Origin: Carya illinoinensis
Taxonomy: Eukaryota; Streptophyta; Magnoliopsida; Fagales; Juglandaceae
Direction: 5' to 3'
NCBI RefSeq assembly: GCF_018687715.1
Contig: NC_056765.1
Location: forward strand, 11,345,001-11,409,000
DNA: 64,000 nt
The position numbers were made by a program, and so were the translations under genes. Positions within the stretch are counted from its first letter, which is position 1. The number at the start of each line of letters is the position of its first letter. Shown piece after piece: positions 44,783-56,639 of this stretch. The notes beneath the pieces are model-generated. The model searched no databases, was not told the DNA's origin, and saw only the letters and a program-made list of their open reading frames with translations.

Positions 44783-46719
44783 TTTATATGATGAATCAAA
44801 GAAACCTGCATCAGTTTGAGAATTCAGGCAATACATTTTACTATCTTTTGAATCGTACATCAAGTAAAGATCTTCATAATTAATCTTGTTGAGTAGCAAA
44901 TCAAAAAATGAGGATAAAAATGATTCTTAATTTGACTCTTCTTTTAGCTCGCGGCGGTCCTATACAAAATAGGGCAAAAGGCTCAAATTTAAAATGGGCC
45001 TTTTATCTTTAATATAGTAGGAAAAAATAAATATTATATTAAATGTCTTCAATTGTAAAATTCATTTAAATTTTGTAAAATTTTCTTCTAACTTTTTGAA
45101 ATGGAAGATTGTTATCAAGTTTTCATTGTCAACATTGGTTTATACATTATTTCCTATCATGTTTTACTCAATTTGACAAATCTTGGATCTAATATGTCAT
45201 ATTTTCCATCTTGGTACTTGATCTTAATATTAAGAACTTAAGAAAATGCAAAATAAAAAAAATTAATTCATTCTCTAAAAGGATCTATTGATAATCTTAT
45301 TGTCAAGTATACAAACATTATAACATCTAGTTGATCCATTGAAGAATTAACAACAAAATAACTAATCATTGTAACCGTCTGGTTACATTATACTGAAATC
45401 GTTAAACAATGTGTTATTGATAACAAGAGTCATAACAATACTCAAATGTGTAATCATTAAGTCCTAATAATACATAGCACAGGAATTATTAAGAAAGATA
45501 TGAGATAAAGAAAGTACATATACTAATAAAGAAAATCTCTATTTATCATCATTTTTTTTCTTGGTCCTCTCGACATTCCTTAATATAGTATTAAATGATT
45601 GGCTCCCAAGTGGAACATAATAAATAGTCTCAAATTATTAAATATTATATCGTAAGATAATAGGAAGATGATAGTAAGCTGTAAAATGGATAATTGGTAG
45701 CAATACTATTTAATAATATGTCAAATAATATTCATAAACATATGATATTAATTAAACATCTTGCAAAGAACATCCATTATTCCTCGGGAGTTTTGGTTTG
45801 CAAGAAATGGAGAAAATTACAAGAGATGCATATTTTGAGGCGAGTTGTTATCCATTACCTCGTGAGATGGGGCTTAAGGGTGCTACCTCACCTCCCGGGC
45901 AGGCAACCCTTGTCTCCACCCCTTGCCCAAGCATCTAGCATAGCGGGGGGTAGGCACGAGCTTTGGCCTTACTGTCCGTGGGTGGGTGTCCCCGTTTGGA
46001 CGCTGAGAACAGATTGACTCATCATTCTGTTCACCTACTCATGGGCCTAAATGGGTCCAAAACCTATCTTAGGGTCGTTTTTAGGGCCAAATATCCTATT
46101 TTTGAGCGAATTTTGACCCAAAACCTTATTTGAGATCTTACTTCAATTGAAATCAAGTGTATAAAATATAAGATTAAATGTTATTTCTAATAAAGTTGCT
46201 CGCTAATAATTTTAACTTATTACAAGTAGTCTATATTGTTACACATTAATTTAAAACTATTACAAACTAATCTAAAAATATTTTAAATTTTTGAATAATT
46301 TGAATGAATAATAGTTTTGCAAGAATTGAATTACATTTTTTAAAGAAAACAATGAAACAAAGGTAACAACATGAACATGTAGCAAGCATTTGCCAACTCC
46401 AAGTGACATCATAAAACTTAAAAAAGAAAAAAGGGAACATGAATAATATGATGTCTCAAAAATAAAATAATGTCAATTAGGGAAAATTAATATCATTACT
46501 AACATATGAAAAACTACAAAGAATTAACTAAAACAAAGTCAACAAACTTATGGGGGTATATCAAGTTAAATTGCGGCTAATTTAGATTGAGATGGAACCA
46601 CTTTTTCCAAAATTGTCCCTACAACAATTAAATTTGTAATTAAGTTTGTCAAGTAAATTAAACACATTCTATTATAAGCAGAAGTGAAGTAGTGAATTAA
46701 GAGTGCTTACCACTTTGAG
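44783..46719. other. AT-rich spacer with a short GC-rich patch
   Basis: No gene recognised. A GC-rich patch at 45860-46010 contrasts sharply with its surroundings. A stretch resembling 'gggcctaaatgggtc' near 46043 is the sort of motif seen in hAT subterminal regions, so this may be the left side of the hAT relic. Confidence 0.4.
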
Positions 46720-47751
46720 GGTGATCAACGTCCTCCTCCTCATAGCTCTCCACAAAGTCTACCACCACCCAAACTTGAATTAGCTTCCATTTGATCCAAT
46801 TCTAAGTACAAATCAAGACCTGCATAATGCTAGTAGATAATGAACTCTGAAATATATCTAATATGCGCCTCATAGTGCTAAATGTGTACTCTGAGGCTAT
46901 GGTAGAAATAAGGATGACTAAAATATTGTAGGCCATCTCTCCAAGGACAAGATACTTGACGGAATTTACCTTCTACCAAGATGAGATTTCAAATTCCTTC
47001 ACATAAGGGTGTATTTCTATTGACAAGTTCTTTCCAAGTCTAATTGGCCATCTAAGAGGAGGTAGAAGGTTGAACATCTATATTAACCCCCTGAATGCGA
47101 TAAAGTCATCATACAATCTATTGAGGTTGTCTTGAACCCTTCGCACAAGTTGATCCGTCCATCCCTTCCCACTAGTACATTCCAAGCCATATACTATTTC
47201 ATCAATTTTATACCATGAGTTAAGAACAATAACCATATACAGCAAAATGTTGGTGCTATTGAAACCTCCCCAGTGCTTCTTATACTTGAGCCTTGTGCTC
47301 AATGCCATAGTCCATAAATTTGGATGAACACTTTCACTCATTTTATCCAATTGCTCTTTCACTTGACAAACTTGTTGATAGTATTAATTGGATGTTACAT
47401 ATAAAGATCTAGAAATGGTGCATGTCACATAACAAAAATGCCTCAATCCAATCTAGATTGATTCTTTTCAAGTAGTGAACATCTAATCAGACTCTTCTTG
47501 TACTGTTCTTCAAAACAAATTTGCAATTTGGATCTACAACGTCATTTATAGTGATATCCATAAACAACAACAAAATGATTACACTTTTCTTACAGGTCAT
47601 TGGGGTCACCACCCTCTAACTTGGTAAAATATTCCCACATAAAGGAAACTGTTTTTCTTTGGTTGGCCATGGGTGCAGGGCTATGGCTAGGGGTAGGTGA
47701 GGTTGCACTTGCACTAGTATTTGGACTTGATGCACAATCATCACTATCCAT
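46720..47751 (-). pseudogene. hAT-family transposase pseudogene
   Basis: hAT transposases cut and paste DNA through an RNase H-like fold and dimerise through a C-terminal domain. On the minus strand: start MDSDDCASSPNTSASATSPT, a BED zinc-finger beginning (VSFMWEYFTKLEGGDPNDL, about 47650-47595), a large internal gap, SRSLYVTSN.YYQQVCQVKE and MALSTRLKYKKHWGGFNSTN (the RNase H-fold region of plant hATs, about 47420-47260), and the dimerisation region MAYNILVILISTIASEYTFS, MRRILDIFQSSLST (about 46950-46830). The catalytic core is mostly deleted, with stops at several points. Terminal inverted repeats and the 8-bp duplication were not found with confidence. Confidence 0.75.
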
Positions 47752-47835
47752 GGATTCAATAAACAATTAAACAACTGACATGATGCAAAAATCAAACAAG
47801 TTGTTTTGGACTTTAAAAATTGAAACTCCAATCAA

Positions 47836-48550
47836 GTCTGGGTTTCACCCGCAAAATAAATTAGGTTAAGAATTTCATAGTGAGCCCCTAACTTGATTTA
47901 GGGTTTCAATCCAAAGCCCTAACATAAATTAAAGTTTTGGATTGAAACCCTAAACTAATTTAGGGGTTCAATTCAAAATCCTAAATTATTTTAGATGTTC
48001 AAGTTGAACCCCTAGTTTATTTAGAGTCTTAGACTCGACACTTTAAAACTATATACAGGGTCGGGGGGCTTAGTCCTAGGCTGGCACCCGTCCCCCAAAC
48101 TATCTTTAAAGTAGGTGAATGCCCGCATGCCCTTTATATGTAGGCGAGGGCCATAGGGTGGGTCAGTGTGGGACATCCTTGGTTGAGAAACCAATACGGG
48201 AATGCCTATGCCACTGGTGGGCCAATGGCACCTTCAAGGTAATTTTGTGTGTCTTTACCCTAATTTGACACATTAGTTTCTATGGGGAAGGGAGTTATGG
48301 CAGCATTTCGTTCTACATTGCTCTCCTTTTAATAGAAATAATATTTGTTATGCAGTTATTTTTTTAAAACATGATAAATTTAGGATATATCTCAAAGAAA
48401 CAAGTGTAATAGGCAAAAACAAAGGGTCAAACATACAGGTGGCTGGAAGTCATTTGTTAGTGTTTTGGAAGAAAAGCTAAAATCCACCAACAATATTGAT
48501 ACTAGATGTGAGTACTTTTTCTGAACATGTGCCTTACAGTTAAGTCATAT
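47836..48550. other. Spacer with GC-rich patch
   Basis: Contains repeated 'ccctaaattaatttagg'-like short direct repeats at 47860-48010 and a GC-rich patch at 48056-48240. No gene recognised. It may include the right side of the hAT relic. Confidence 0.35.
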
Positions 48551-48554
48551 TTTC

Positions 48555-48870
48555 TACTTGAAGCATGAGACGACCCCAAATTTGGTTGCTTTCTATAAAG
48601 AAGTGCACTGGTCAAGGAAGAAGGGTAAATTTATCAATTCTTCATTTGAACACAATTTTGTTTGTGATATGTATTTCTTTTGCTTATTCAATAATTCATT
48701 GTTCAGACTCATAGTCATATAATGTGTATTTGATATTCATAATTTGATGGTTGAGAAGTTAAATGAGAGGGATCCGGATGACGATGATGATGATGCAGCA
48801 GTGTCGTATGTGTTTTGGGGACTCTATGGGTTTGAAGAGGCAAAGGCTTATGTTGCCCAAATGACTAACA
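48555..48870 (+). pseudogene. Possible CACTA-associated plant protein fragment (Transposase_24-like)
   Basis: Reads HETTPNLVAFYKEVHWSRKK then GKFINS, the pattern of the conserved 'FYKxTHxxKKG' block in the Ptta/En-Spm plant family, followed after a frame break by MVEKLNERDPDDDDDDAAVS. Short, isolated and without termini, so assigned with caution. Confidence 0.4.
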
Positions 48871-48879
48871 CAAGAGAGT

Positions 48880-49234
48880 GGGTGAATTGAGTTGTATTGA
48901 AAAAAATAACAATTATAAATCAAATATATAATATAAAATATAAACAAAATATGAAATAGTAATAAATATAAAGAGTAAGGGTAAGAGAAAAGCAAACTCA
49001 ATATGTTAACGAGATTCAGCCCTACTGCCTACGTCCTCACCTTAAGCTACCCCTTGAGGATCTTCAAATTCACTATTTAACCTTTTTCAGGTGGAGATAG
49101 AAACCTATTACACTTTTGAACAACACCGCTATAAAGGATCCTTGTAGAACGCAATCTACACTTGCAATCACCTTACACGTGGTGATTCAACTATTCTCTA
49201 TGTAGAATACTTTCTATATGCACAAGGGTTATAC
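48880..49234 (-). repeat. Copia-type LTR remnant
   Basis: Contains 'acgagattcagccctactg' and 'cctacgtcctcacc', wording typical of plant copia LTRs (compare 'ttcggcaatttgcctacgtcc' in Copia-1). No TSD or second copy seen. It abuts LINE F coding sequence on the right. Confidence 0.35.
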
Positions 49235-49641
49235 ACACTCTTTTACTGATACAAGAGCTAATAGAGCTAGGATTAGTTAGAACTCTCTAGCATTGCTTAG
49301 CTAGAAGAGCTTTGTTGAAACACTCTAACATTTTAAAGACAATTCCTCCACTATATTTCGAAAGCCCCATCTTCCCCTAGCTTATCCACTTTATCTTCTT
49401 GTCATTTTCTCTTTGGCCCCACCAAAAATTTGTCATTAAAGCAGTAGGTTTCTTACGCAACCTTTTTGATAGAGACAACAAACTCATCTAGTAGGCAAGT
49501 ATAGATTGGATAATAGCCTTTAACATGACCTCCTTCCTAGCAGGTGGTAGAAACTGATTCTTCCAATTGTTTATCTTAAGCTAGACTCTGTCTTTGATAC
49601 CTCGAAATATATTGTACTTAGATCTTCCCATTATTGTAGGT

Positions 49642-49823
49642 TGTTGTGAAATGTGCGGCAATTGCTGATGAATTGTATGGAATAATCAAAAGAGAAAAAT
49701 AGAAATCGACACAGAGATTTAACGTGATTCGGCGATGTGCAAATAGGGAGCGAGCAGCACGAAATTAACTATTAGTCAATTAGGGTTACATAATGTGTAT
49801 TTATACTAACCCTAGAGCTACAG
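49642..49823 (-). repeat. Copia-2 3' LTR, truncated
   Basis: TGTTGTGAAATGTGCGGC..., matching 52927-53110. The inner about 50 bp are lost in the same deletion that removed RNase H. Confidence 0.8.
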
Positions 49824-52800
49824 AAAAATTTAAGAAAATTCGTCAAACCCTTCATGTCAAATTCTTTGCTCAACAAAGTTTTCAACTTGTTGACCTCACT
49901 CATACTCTTCGCAGCAATCAACATATCATCCACATAAAGTAATAGAAAAATAGATGACTCAACATCAAGGCTCTTCACATAAACACAACAATCATACTCA
50001 CATCGCATGTAACCAATCTGGATCATGTTGGGGTCAAACCACTTGTAACACTACCTCGAAGACTATTTCAGCCCATAAAGTGATTTCCTCAATTTACAGA
50101 CCAAGTGTTCCTGTCTAGGCTAACTGAACCCTTTTGGCTATACCCTGTAAATCTACTCCTCTAAATCACCATGAAGAAAAGTTATCTTTACATCAATCTA
50201 CTCCAACTGCATATCAAAATGTGCTACCAAACCCAACACTGCCCTGATGGAAGTGTCTCTGACCACATGAGAGAAGATCTTATCATAGTCAACCCCTTTC
50301 CTTTGTGAGTAACCATTTGCTACTAGACGAGCCTTGAACTTTTCTCCCTCTTTATCTAATACTACTTCTTTCTTCTTATACACCCATTTGTAGCCTATCG
50401 CTCTCTTCCCCTCTAGAAGCTCCACCAACTCCCATGTCTGATTCTTATGCAGAGACTCTATCTCCTCCACCATAGCACCCATCCATCTACTTTTCTCTTG
50501 GCTGTCTACTGCCTCCTGAAAAGTAGTAGGATCCCCACTACCAGTAATGAGTGCATAAAAAACCAAATCCTCAAAACCATACCTAGAAGGTGGCCTGATA
50601 ATGCGTTTGGGCTTGTCTGTGGCTATATTGTGATTCTGCTAATCTCCTGAGCTAGAACTCTCTGCATTCTGAACATTGTTGTCTCTGCCATGGCTTTCTA
50701 GCTCCACCTGCACCACATGTTCATTGGTGCTGCAATTTTCTAGCACCTGTTTCTCTTCTTCTTGAGTACGCTATAACATGGCTTTTTCATAAAAAAAACC
50801 ACATCTCTACTGATCACCACCTTGTTTGCCTATTGATCCCAAATCTTGAATCCTTTCACCCCTTTTTGATACCCTAGAGATATACACTGTCTAGACTTCA
50901 CATCAAGCTTGGATCCCTCCTCACTAGAAACATGCACTTAGGCTAGACATCTAAACACTATCAAACTAGAGTAGTCAACCGCACTGCCCGTCCACGCCTC
51001 CTCTGCAACTTTCCCATCTAGTGCTACCTTTGGTGATCTATTAATCAAGAAACATGCCATATGCATTACTTCTACCCATAATTTCTTTGCAAGCCCTCCA
51101 TTCAACCTGAGACACCAAGTTGTCTCGGCTATTGTTTTGTTCATCATTTTTGCCAGATCGTTCTGCTTTGGTGTCTTGCATACTGTGAAGTGTCTCTTAA
51201 TCCCATGCTGCCCACACAACTCCATGAACTTTGAATCTATTTACTTAGTACCATTGCCAGACCTGAGGCATTTGATCTTCGTCCCTGTCTGGTTTTCTAC
51301 TTTAGCTTTCCACAACTTGAACTTGGCAAACGCTTTTGACTTGTGCTGCATGAAGTACACCCAAAATTTTCATGAGTAGTCAACAATAAAACTCACGAAA
51401 TACATATGTTCTCCCTGTGATGCTACCCTTACTGGCCCCCAAACATTTGTATGATCATAGTCAAGAATCCCCTTTGTCTTGTGTGTGTGCCAGTCTTGAA
51501 CTGCACTCTATTCTGTTTCCCAAGAACACAATACTTGTAGAAATCAAGCTAGCATGTTTTGACACCCTTCAATAGATTTCTCTTATGAAGCTCCATCATC
51601 CCACGCTCACCCATATGGCCTAACAGCATATGCCACAAGACTGTACAATCTGACTCAGACTCTGCAACTGTAGCTCCATCGACAACTATAGTACCTTGCA
51701 GTGTATAAACATTTCGAGATAGTTTCTGCCCCTTCATCACTGTTAAGACACCTTTACTCACCTTCATTACTCCACTTACAAATTTGTAACTATACCCATT
51801 ACAATCTAAAGTGCCTAATGAAATCAGATTCTTCCTTAGATCTGGTATGTGTCTAACATCATACAATGTTCTAATAACACCATCAAATATTTTAATTTTG
51901 ATATTCCCTATTCTAACAACTTTGCATAAAGCATCATTGCCCATCAGAACAGAACCAAAATTTACCAACTTGTAGGTGTCAAACAAATCTTTATTTGTTG
52001 TCATGTGATAAGAACATGCTGAATCTAGAATCAAAGAATCTGCAAGATGATCTGAACTGGATGAAATAGAAAGCATATCCTTGTCACCACTTTATGAGTC
52101 TTCTTTCTCCACTACATTCACAGACTTTGATGGACCCTTTTTATTATCTATATTCCCCTTCTTTTTCTTTGGACAGCCCCGTTTTGTGTGCCCCTTTGTC
52201 CCACACTTAAAACATATTATGTCCTTCCTCTTCTTGGATTTAGACCAAGCTTTCTTTTTACTCGATTCACTCTGGGACTTGTTTCTCCCATGTTCCTAGT
52301 TACCCTTCACCTTGTGAATTCTCATCACTAGCTTTCTTCCTCAGATGATAACCTAATAGAGCACTTGTGATCTCCTCCAATTCGAGAGTTTCTTTTCCCC
52401 AAATCAAAGTTGTAACCAAATTTTCATACATAGGAGAATTCGGTAGGGAATTCAGTAACATGAACACCTTGTCTTCGTCTTCAAACATCACATCATCCCA
52501 CCTCAAATCATTAATGATCTGGTTGAACCCGTTGATATGCTGGCTCAGATTCGAGCCCTCTGACATCTTAAGACCATACAATTTATGCTTAAAATAGAGC
52601 TTGTTCATCAATGACTTGGACATACACCAACTTCTAGCTTCAACCAAACTTTCGCCGGTGATTCCTCATCCATGATGTGATACATCACGTCATCAGCCAA
52701 ACAAAGCCTGATAGTTGCCACAGCCTTCGCTTTCAATTCCTTCCAATCCATGTTGTCCATGCCCATTGGTTGCTTTCTATATAACACCTTCACCATGCCT

Positions 52801-52911
52801 TGCTATGCTAACAGATCCTTCACCCTCGTCTGCCATAATCTAAAATTTCCAGATCCGTTAAACTTGACCATGTCGAACTTCACAGAAGAGATCCTAGACA
52901 TTGCGACCTGT

Positions 52912-52926
52912 GCTCTTGATACTAGT
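52912..52926 (-). other. Copia-2 primer-binding site, degenerate
   Basis: The minus strand reads TAGTATCAAGAGC, a decayed form of TGGTATCAGAGC, next to the 5' LTR. Confidence 0.6.
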
Positions 52927-53157
52927 TATTGTGAAGCGTGCAACAATTGCTGACGAATTGTATGGAATGATCAAAAGAGAAAAATAGAAATCGACAAAGA
53001 GATTTAATGTGGTTCGGCGATGTGCCTACATTCACAGGGAGCGAGTGGCATGAAATTCACTATCAATCAATTAGGGTTACATAATGTGTTTTTATACTAA
53101 CCTTAGACGTACGAACGTATCTACCGACTTTCAGTGTATGAGCCATATACTTCAACA
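52927..53157 (-). repeat. Copia-2 5' LTR
   Basis: 231 bp ending ...CTTCAACA before TSD TAGGT. The TG at the other edge has decayed to TA. Compared with the 3' remnant there are many substitutions, which implies greater age than Copia-1. Confidence 0.8.
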
Positions 53158-53509
53158 TAGGTAGACCTAGATACTTTTCATAATTAGTTTGCACCCTAGC
53201 TAAAGCTCTTGCACAATTTTGTCCCAGTCTTCATTTCTAGCATTTGAGCTAAACATGATGGAGATCTTTTGCTTATTCAAACATTGGCCTAATGCCTGCT
53301 ATACACTTTTAATTTGCTATTGATATTTTTCCATTCTTCCCAGCATGCTCTGCCAAAAGTTATACAATCTTCTGCAAAAAGGAGATTAAAAAGTTTTACA
53401 CCTCCCATTGCCACTGCCACACCGTTTATCTCACCCCTTGCTTTTTCCCCATTAATTAAGTTGCTCAAACCTTCAGCACATAAAAGGAATAGGTAGGGGT
53501 AGAGGGGAT

Positions 53510-56500
53510 TGTAACGCCAGTCCTTGTGGTGGGACTTTTAAAAAATGGTTTTAAGAAAGACGACGGGAATCACCGCTTGTTTAAAACTTTTTCCTTCCAT
53601 GCTAGGATACAAAAGACTCCATGTTTATAAAACAAAACGTGTTTCTTAATTTAAAGAGAGATATAGCATGAAACATTAAACTTTACAATTAAAAGTCTTT
53701 TGCACAAAATATTGTGCCTAGGCTTCCATACTCTTCCCCTTGGGCCATGTTCGTTCCGATGCATACCGTTTATCTTGTCCCTGGAAGAGCACCCATAAAA
53801 ACTAAAATGAGTCGAAGACTTGTAGGCATTACTTTATACAGTTAAAATATATTAACATAGGTTTTCAATCATGCATTCATCATTCCATACATATCATGCA
53901 TAAGACATTTGTTCATTTAAAATATTTCAAGGTAGGGTTTTTCCTAAAAAGGGTTCTCTTTAGTAAAACATTTATTTTCTTTCATAAAACATTTTCCCAT
54001 GCCTCATGCCTTCATTTCTCAAAGAGTCTGAGCTTACATACATTCTTTATTAACATGCGTACATTCCTTCCTATCACTTTCATTAGCTGTTACATACTAT
54101 TACGCCCCTTGTGTGAGGGTTAGTGATCTTCCTTTCGACCCAGACTACATTCGTGGCCACGGGGTAGCAATCTCTTTTCAATCAAGGAGCAACAATGGGT
54201 GCACTACCAGTACTACTTACTAGGCATTGCAATCTATCGGTACCCTTTCGTTCATTCATATGGTCATTAAATATTTTCATGCATTAAAGCATTCATTCAA
54301 TCAGTCCTTTCTTTCATTCTTTCATTAATCAGTCCATTCATTTGTAAACGTTATTTAAAAGCATGAGCTTAAACATCATCTTTCATAGAGATATTTTAAA
54401 ACATCAATTCATAAGAGCATTTTTAAACACTTTCTTCATGTCAATTAAAGCATAAGACATAAGCATTAACATTTCTTTTCATTTGTTTTCTTGAAAATAA
54501 AGATCATAGATACTGTTTATAGTCATCCATCACAAGCATACACTTACCTACTTGGGGTGCAAAAAAAAGTGCTGCCAAGAAGGGCCATTACATACATATA
54601 CTTGAAAACTTATACTTAGTATTCTTTCTTAAAACATCATCCATGTCATTTCGAAAAGCATCATAAAGGAAAAGTATTGCGTTTTCACTTTCATATCTTT
54701 AGAAAACTCTAGAAAAGTATGAATGTAATACTTACCTAGATTCCATGCCATACTCATTTTATACAGTCCACTCATGTGCATGTCAGATGGCAACCTATAT
54801 GCATATACTTAACCTTAGCATTATTCCTTATCTAGTACGTAAACAACTAAACTAGAAATAGAACTACACCTTGCTTGGAAACACTTTTCTTCTATCTCGT
54901 GCCCTTGCGTGTCCCTTACTATGTTAAAACGTTTAGGACCACTTATAGTCACTACCTCTTCTGAACTTGATGTTTTGCCTTGAGTGCTCATCCACTAAAG
55001 TGAACCTCTATGATTCACCTTAGGATTAAGACACTAAGACCTTCATCTTACTCTCCTATTAACCACATTCCTATGCATGACTTAGACTAACTGAGTCACG
55101 CATCCCAATCATAGAAGGTACACCCATCACTTCCTTCATGCATCCTAGCCCATACTAAATCCTCATTTCCATTCATACATGCCACATGACTTTAAGCTAA
55201 CACTGAACTTAAACATCATGTAACTATGCTTAGGACAGATTACCCATTATATATGGTAAAAAGGTCCAATACACGTGTCTCACCAGATGCCCATGTACCC
55301 TACTCCCTTATCACCTAAGATCAACTTATAATTCGTTGAACGCTCGCTTGTATAAACAAGTTCCATACTCTGATACCAACGTCTACTCACACTCGATCAG
55401 CAGGACTTTCCTACTTTTCGGCCCTTTACAAGTTCATCCCAATGCTTAACATGACACGACCCATTCATACAACTCCTCCATCTCATCACGTAGCTTGTGG
55501 CTAATCTCAAGCTACACCATGACACCCGTCACTATGACAAAGTCATGTCGCAAATACTTTTGGGACACTGTTCCACAGTTTTAGGTGCTACACAATACGC
55601 TCTATGCTCCTCAACTACGTCGTCCAACCTTTGTGACACAATATCATGACACCACACAGAGTACACTCCATGTGAACTCCTTTTCATCCACACTATGCCA
55701 CACATCACTATGACGCATGCCACACAGTGTATCGCAACACAACATGGAGTACACGCCACGTGTGCTCCCTTCACAACACTACACCACATTACTACTACAA
55801 CACACACTTCACACCCACACTTCATAGCACACTGCGCAATTATGCCCAACAATTTACTACATAGTGAACTCCACATACAACCAACTAACATCTTAACATA
55901 AATGACAACGAAGAGAGGGTTATACCATTTTTGGGCTTAACCCATGCGTGCTCACTACCTATCGCAATTGAAAACATCAAAAGAGTCATATGTGGTGGCT
56001 AAGTCACGTACGGTGGCTATCCACCACTTAAAGTGGTGGTTTGGGCATAGGGCTAGGCTAGGGGAGGCCAAGGGAGGCTGGGGGTGGTCTCACTATGGCT
56101 AGGGTGGCAGAGCCATTGGTTTCAAGAGGGACCCATGGGTGTCAAGGCATGGAAATGAAAGGGGAGAGCTGGGAAAGCTTGACTAAACATGGAAGTGGCT
56201 AAGGCAGTGCCATGGTGGCAGGTGGTGGCTCAAGAAGACAGTGGGCTACTGAAGGGTGGTGGGTCTAAGTCATGAGGTTGTACCATGTAAAAGAGAGAGA
56301 GACTACATGAGGGGTGGATTGGAGCTATTAGTGGAGGAAAGGGCTGCCAGTGAGGTGATGGTGGTACAGTGGCGTTGGGTGGAGGCACTGGGTTCCATGG
56401 GATGGAGGAGGAGAACCGTGGGGAGGAAGAGGCTGTGGGAGAAGGAGACTAGTGAGGGAGTGCAGTTAGTGAGAGGAGGTGGTTCTGGTGGTGCTCGGAA

Positions 56501-56600
56501 GGGCTAGAAGCTAATGGCAGTGCGCACGGTGGAGCGAAATGGGCTTCACCCATTTCGGTTGGGCTACTGCAGGAGAGAGAGGGAGAGAGAGAGAGAGAGA
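53510..56600 (-). mobile_element. Non-coding LTR-like segment, minus orientation, 5'-truncated
   Basis: The plus-strand edge TGTAACGCCAGTCC corresponds to a minus-strand 3' end GGCGTTACA. The general build resembles the 27.67-kb element read on the minus strand: a CT tract (near 56575-56600), a 'ccaagtaggtaagtg' block (about 54545) and ATTCA/TTCAT-rich stretches (53860-54500). No protein domain; the open frames at 55532-55901 and 56256-56507 have no recognisable product. LINE F coding sequence ends exactly at the edge (53509). Confidence 0.5.
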
Positions 56601-56639
56601 GATAAAATATTCACTATTGCAAGTATGCTATGATAAGTA

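Larger units (their letters stand above)
49642..53157 (-). mobile_element. Copia-2: decayed copia element in LINE F
   Basis: Flanked by TAGGT at 49637-49641 and 53158-53162. The 5' LTR is 52927-53157; the 3' LTR remnant is 49642-49823. Minus-strand coding: gag 52796-52310 (LKAKAVATIRLCLADDVMYH, MLLNSLPNSPMYENLVTTLI), zinc knuckle near 52215-52170 (CFKCGTKGHTKRGCP), protease (LILDSACSYHMTTNKDLF), integrase (ERGMMELHKRNLLKGVKTC, TPKQNDLAKMMNKTIAETTW) and RT (NQTWELVELLEGKRAIGYKW, LLYVDDMLIA, SKEFDMKGL). After SKEFDMKGL the sequence jumps into the 3' LTR, so the rest of RT, RNase H and part of the LTR are deleted. Many stops and frameshifts. Confidence 0.87.
49235..53509 (-). mobile_element. LINE F: RT-domain LINE fragment split by Copia-2
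   Basis: On the minus strand from 53509: DPLYPYLFLLCAEGLSNLIN, NLLFAEDCITFGRACWEE (RT box FAED instead of FADD) and YLGLP (53163), then Copia-2, then TIMGRSKYNIFRGIKDRV, FLPPARKEVMLKAIIQSILA, TNFWWGQRENDKKI and FNKALLAKQC (49240). The reading frame rejoins as YLGLP|TIMGRSKYN when Copia-2 and one TAGGT copy are removed. Stops are present on both sides. Its 5' side stops at the LTR-like element starting 53510. Confidence 0.82.

Noticed and set aside
55532..55901. Cys/Val-rich minus-strand frame and its plus-strand partner
   Set aside because: Lies in the non-coding LTR-like segment with no domain, and opposite strands are open together because of composition.
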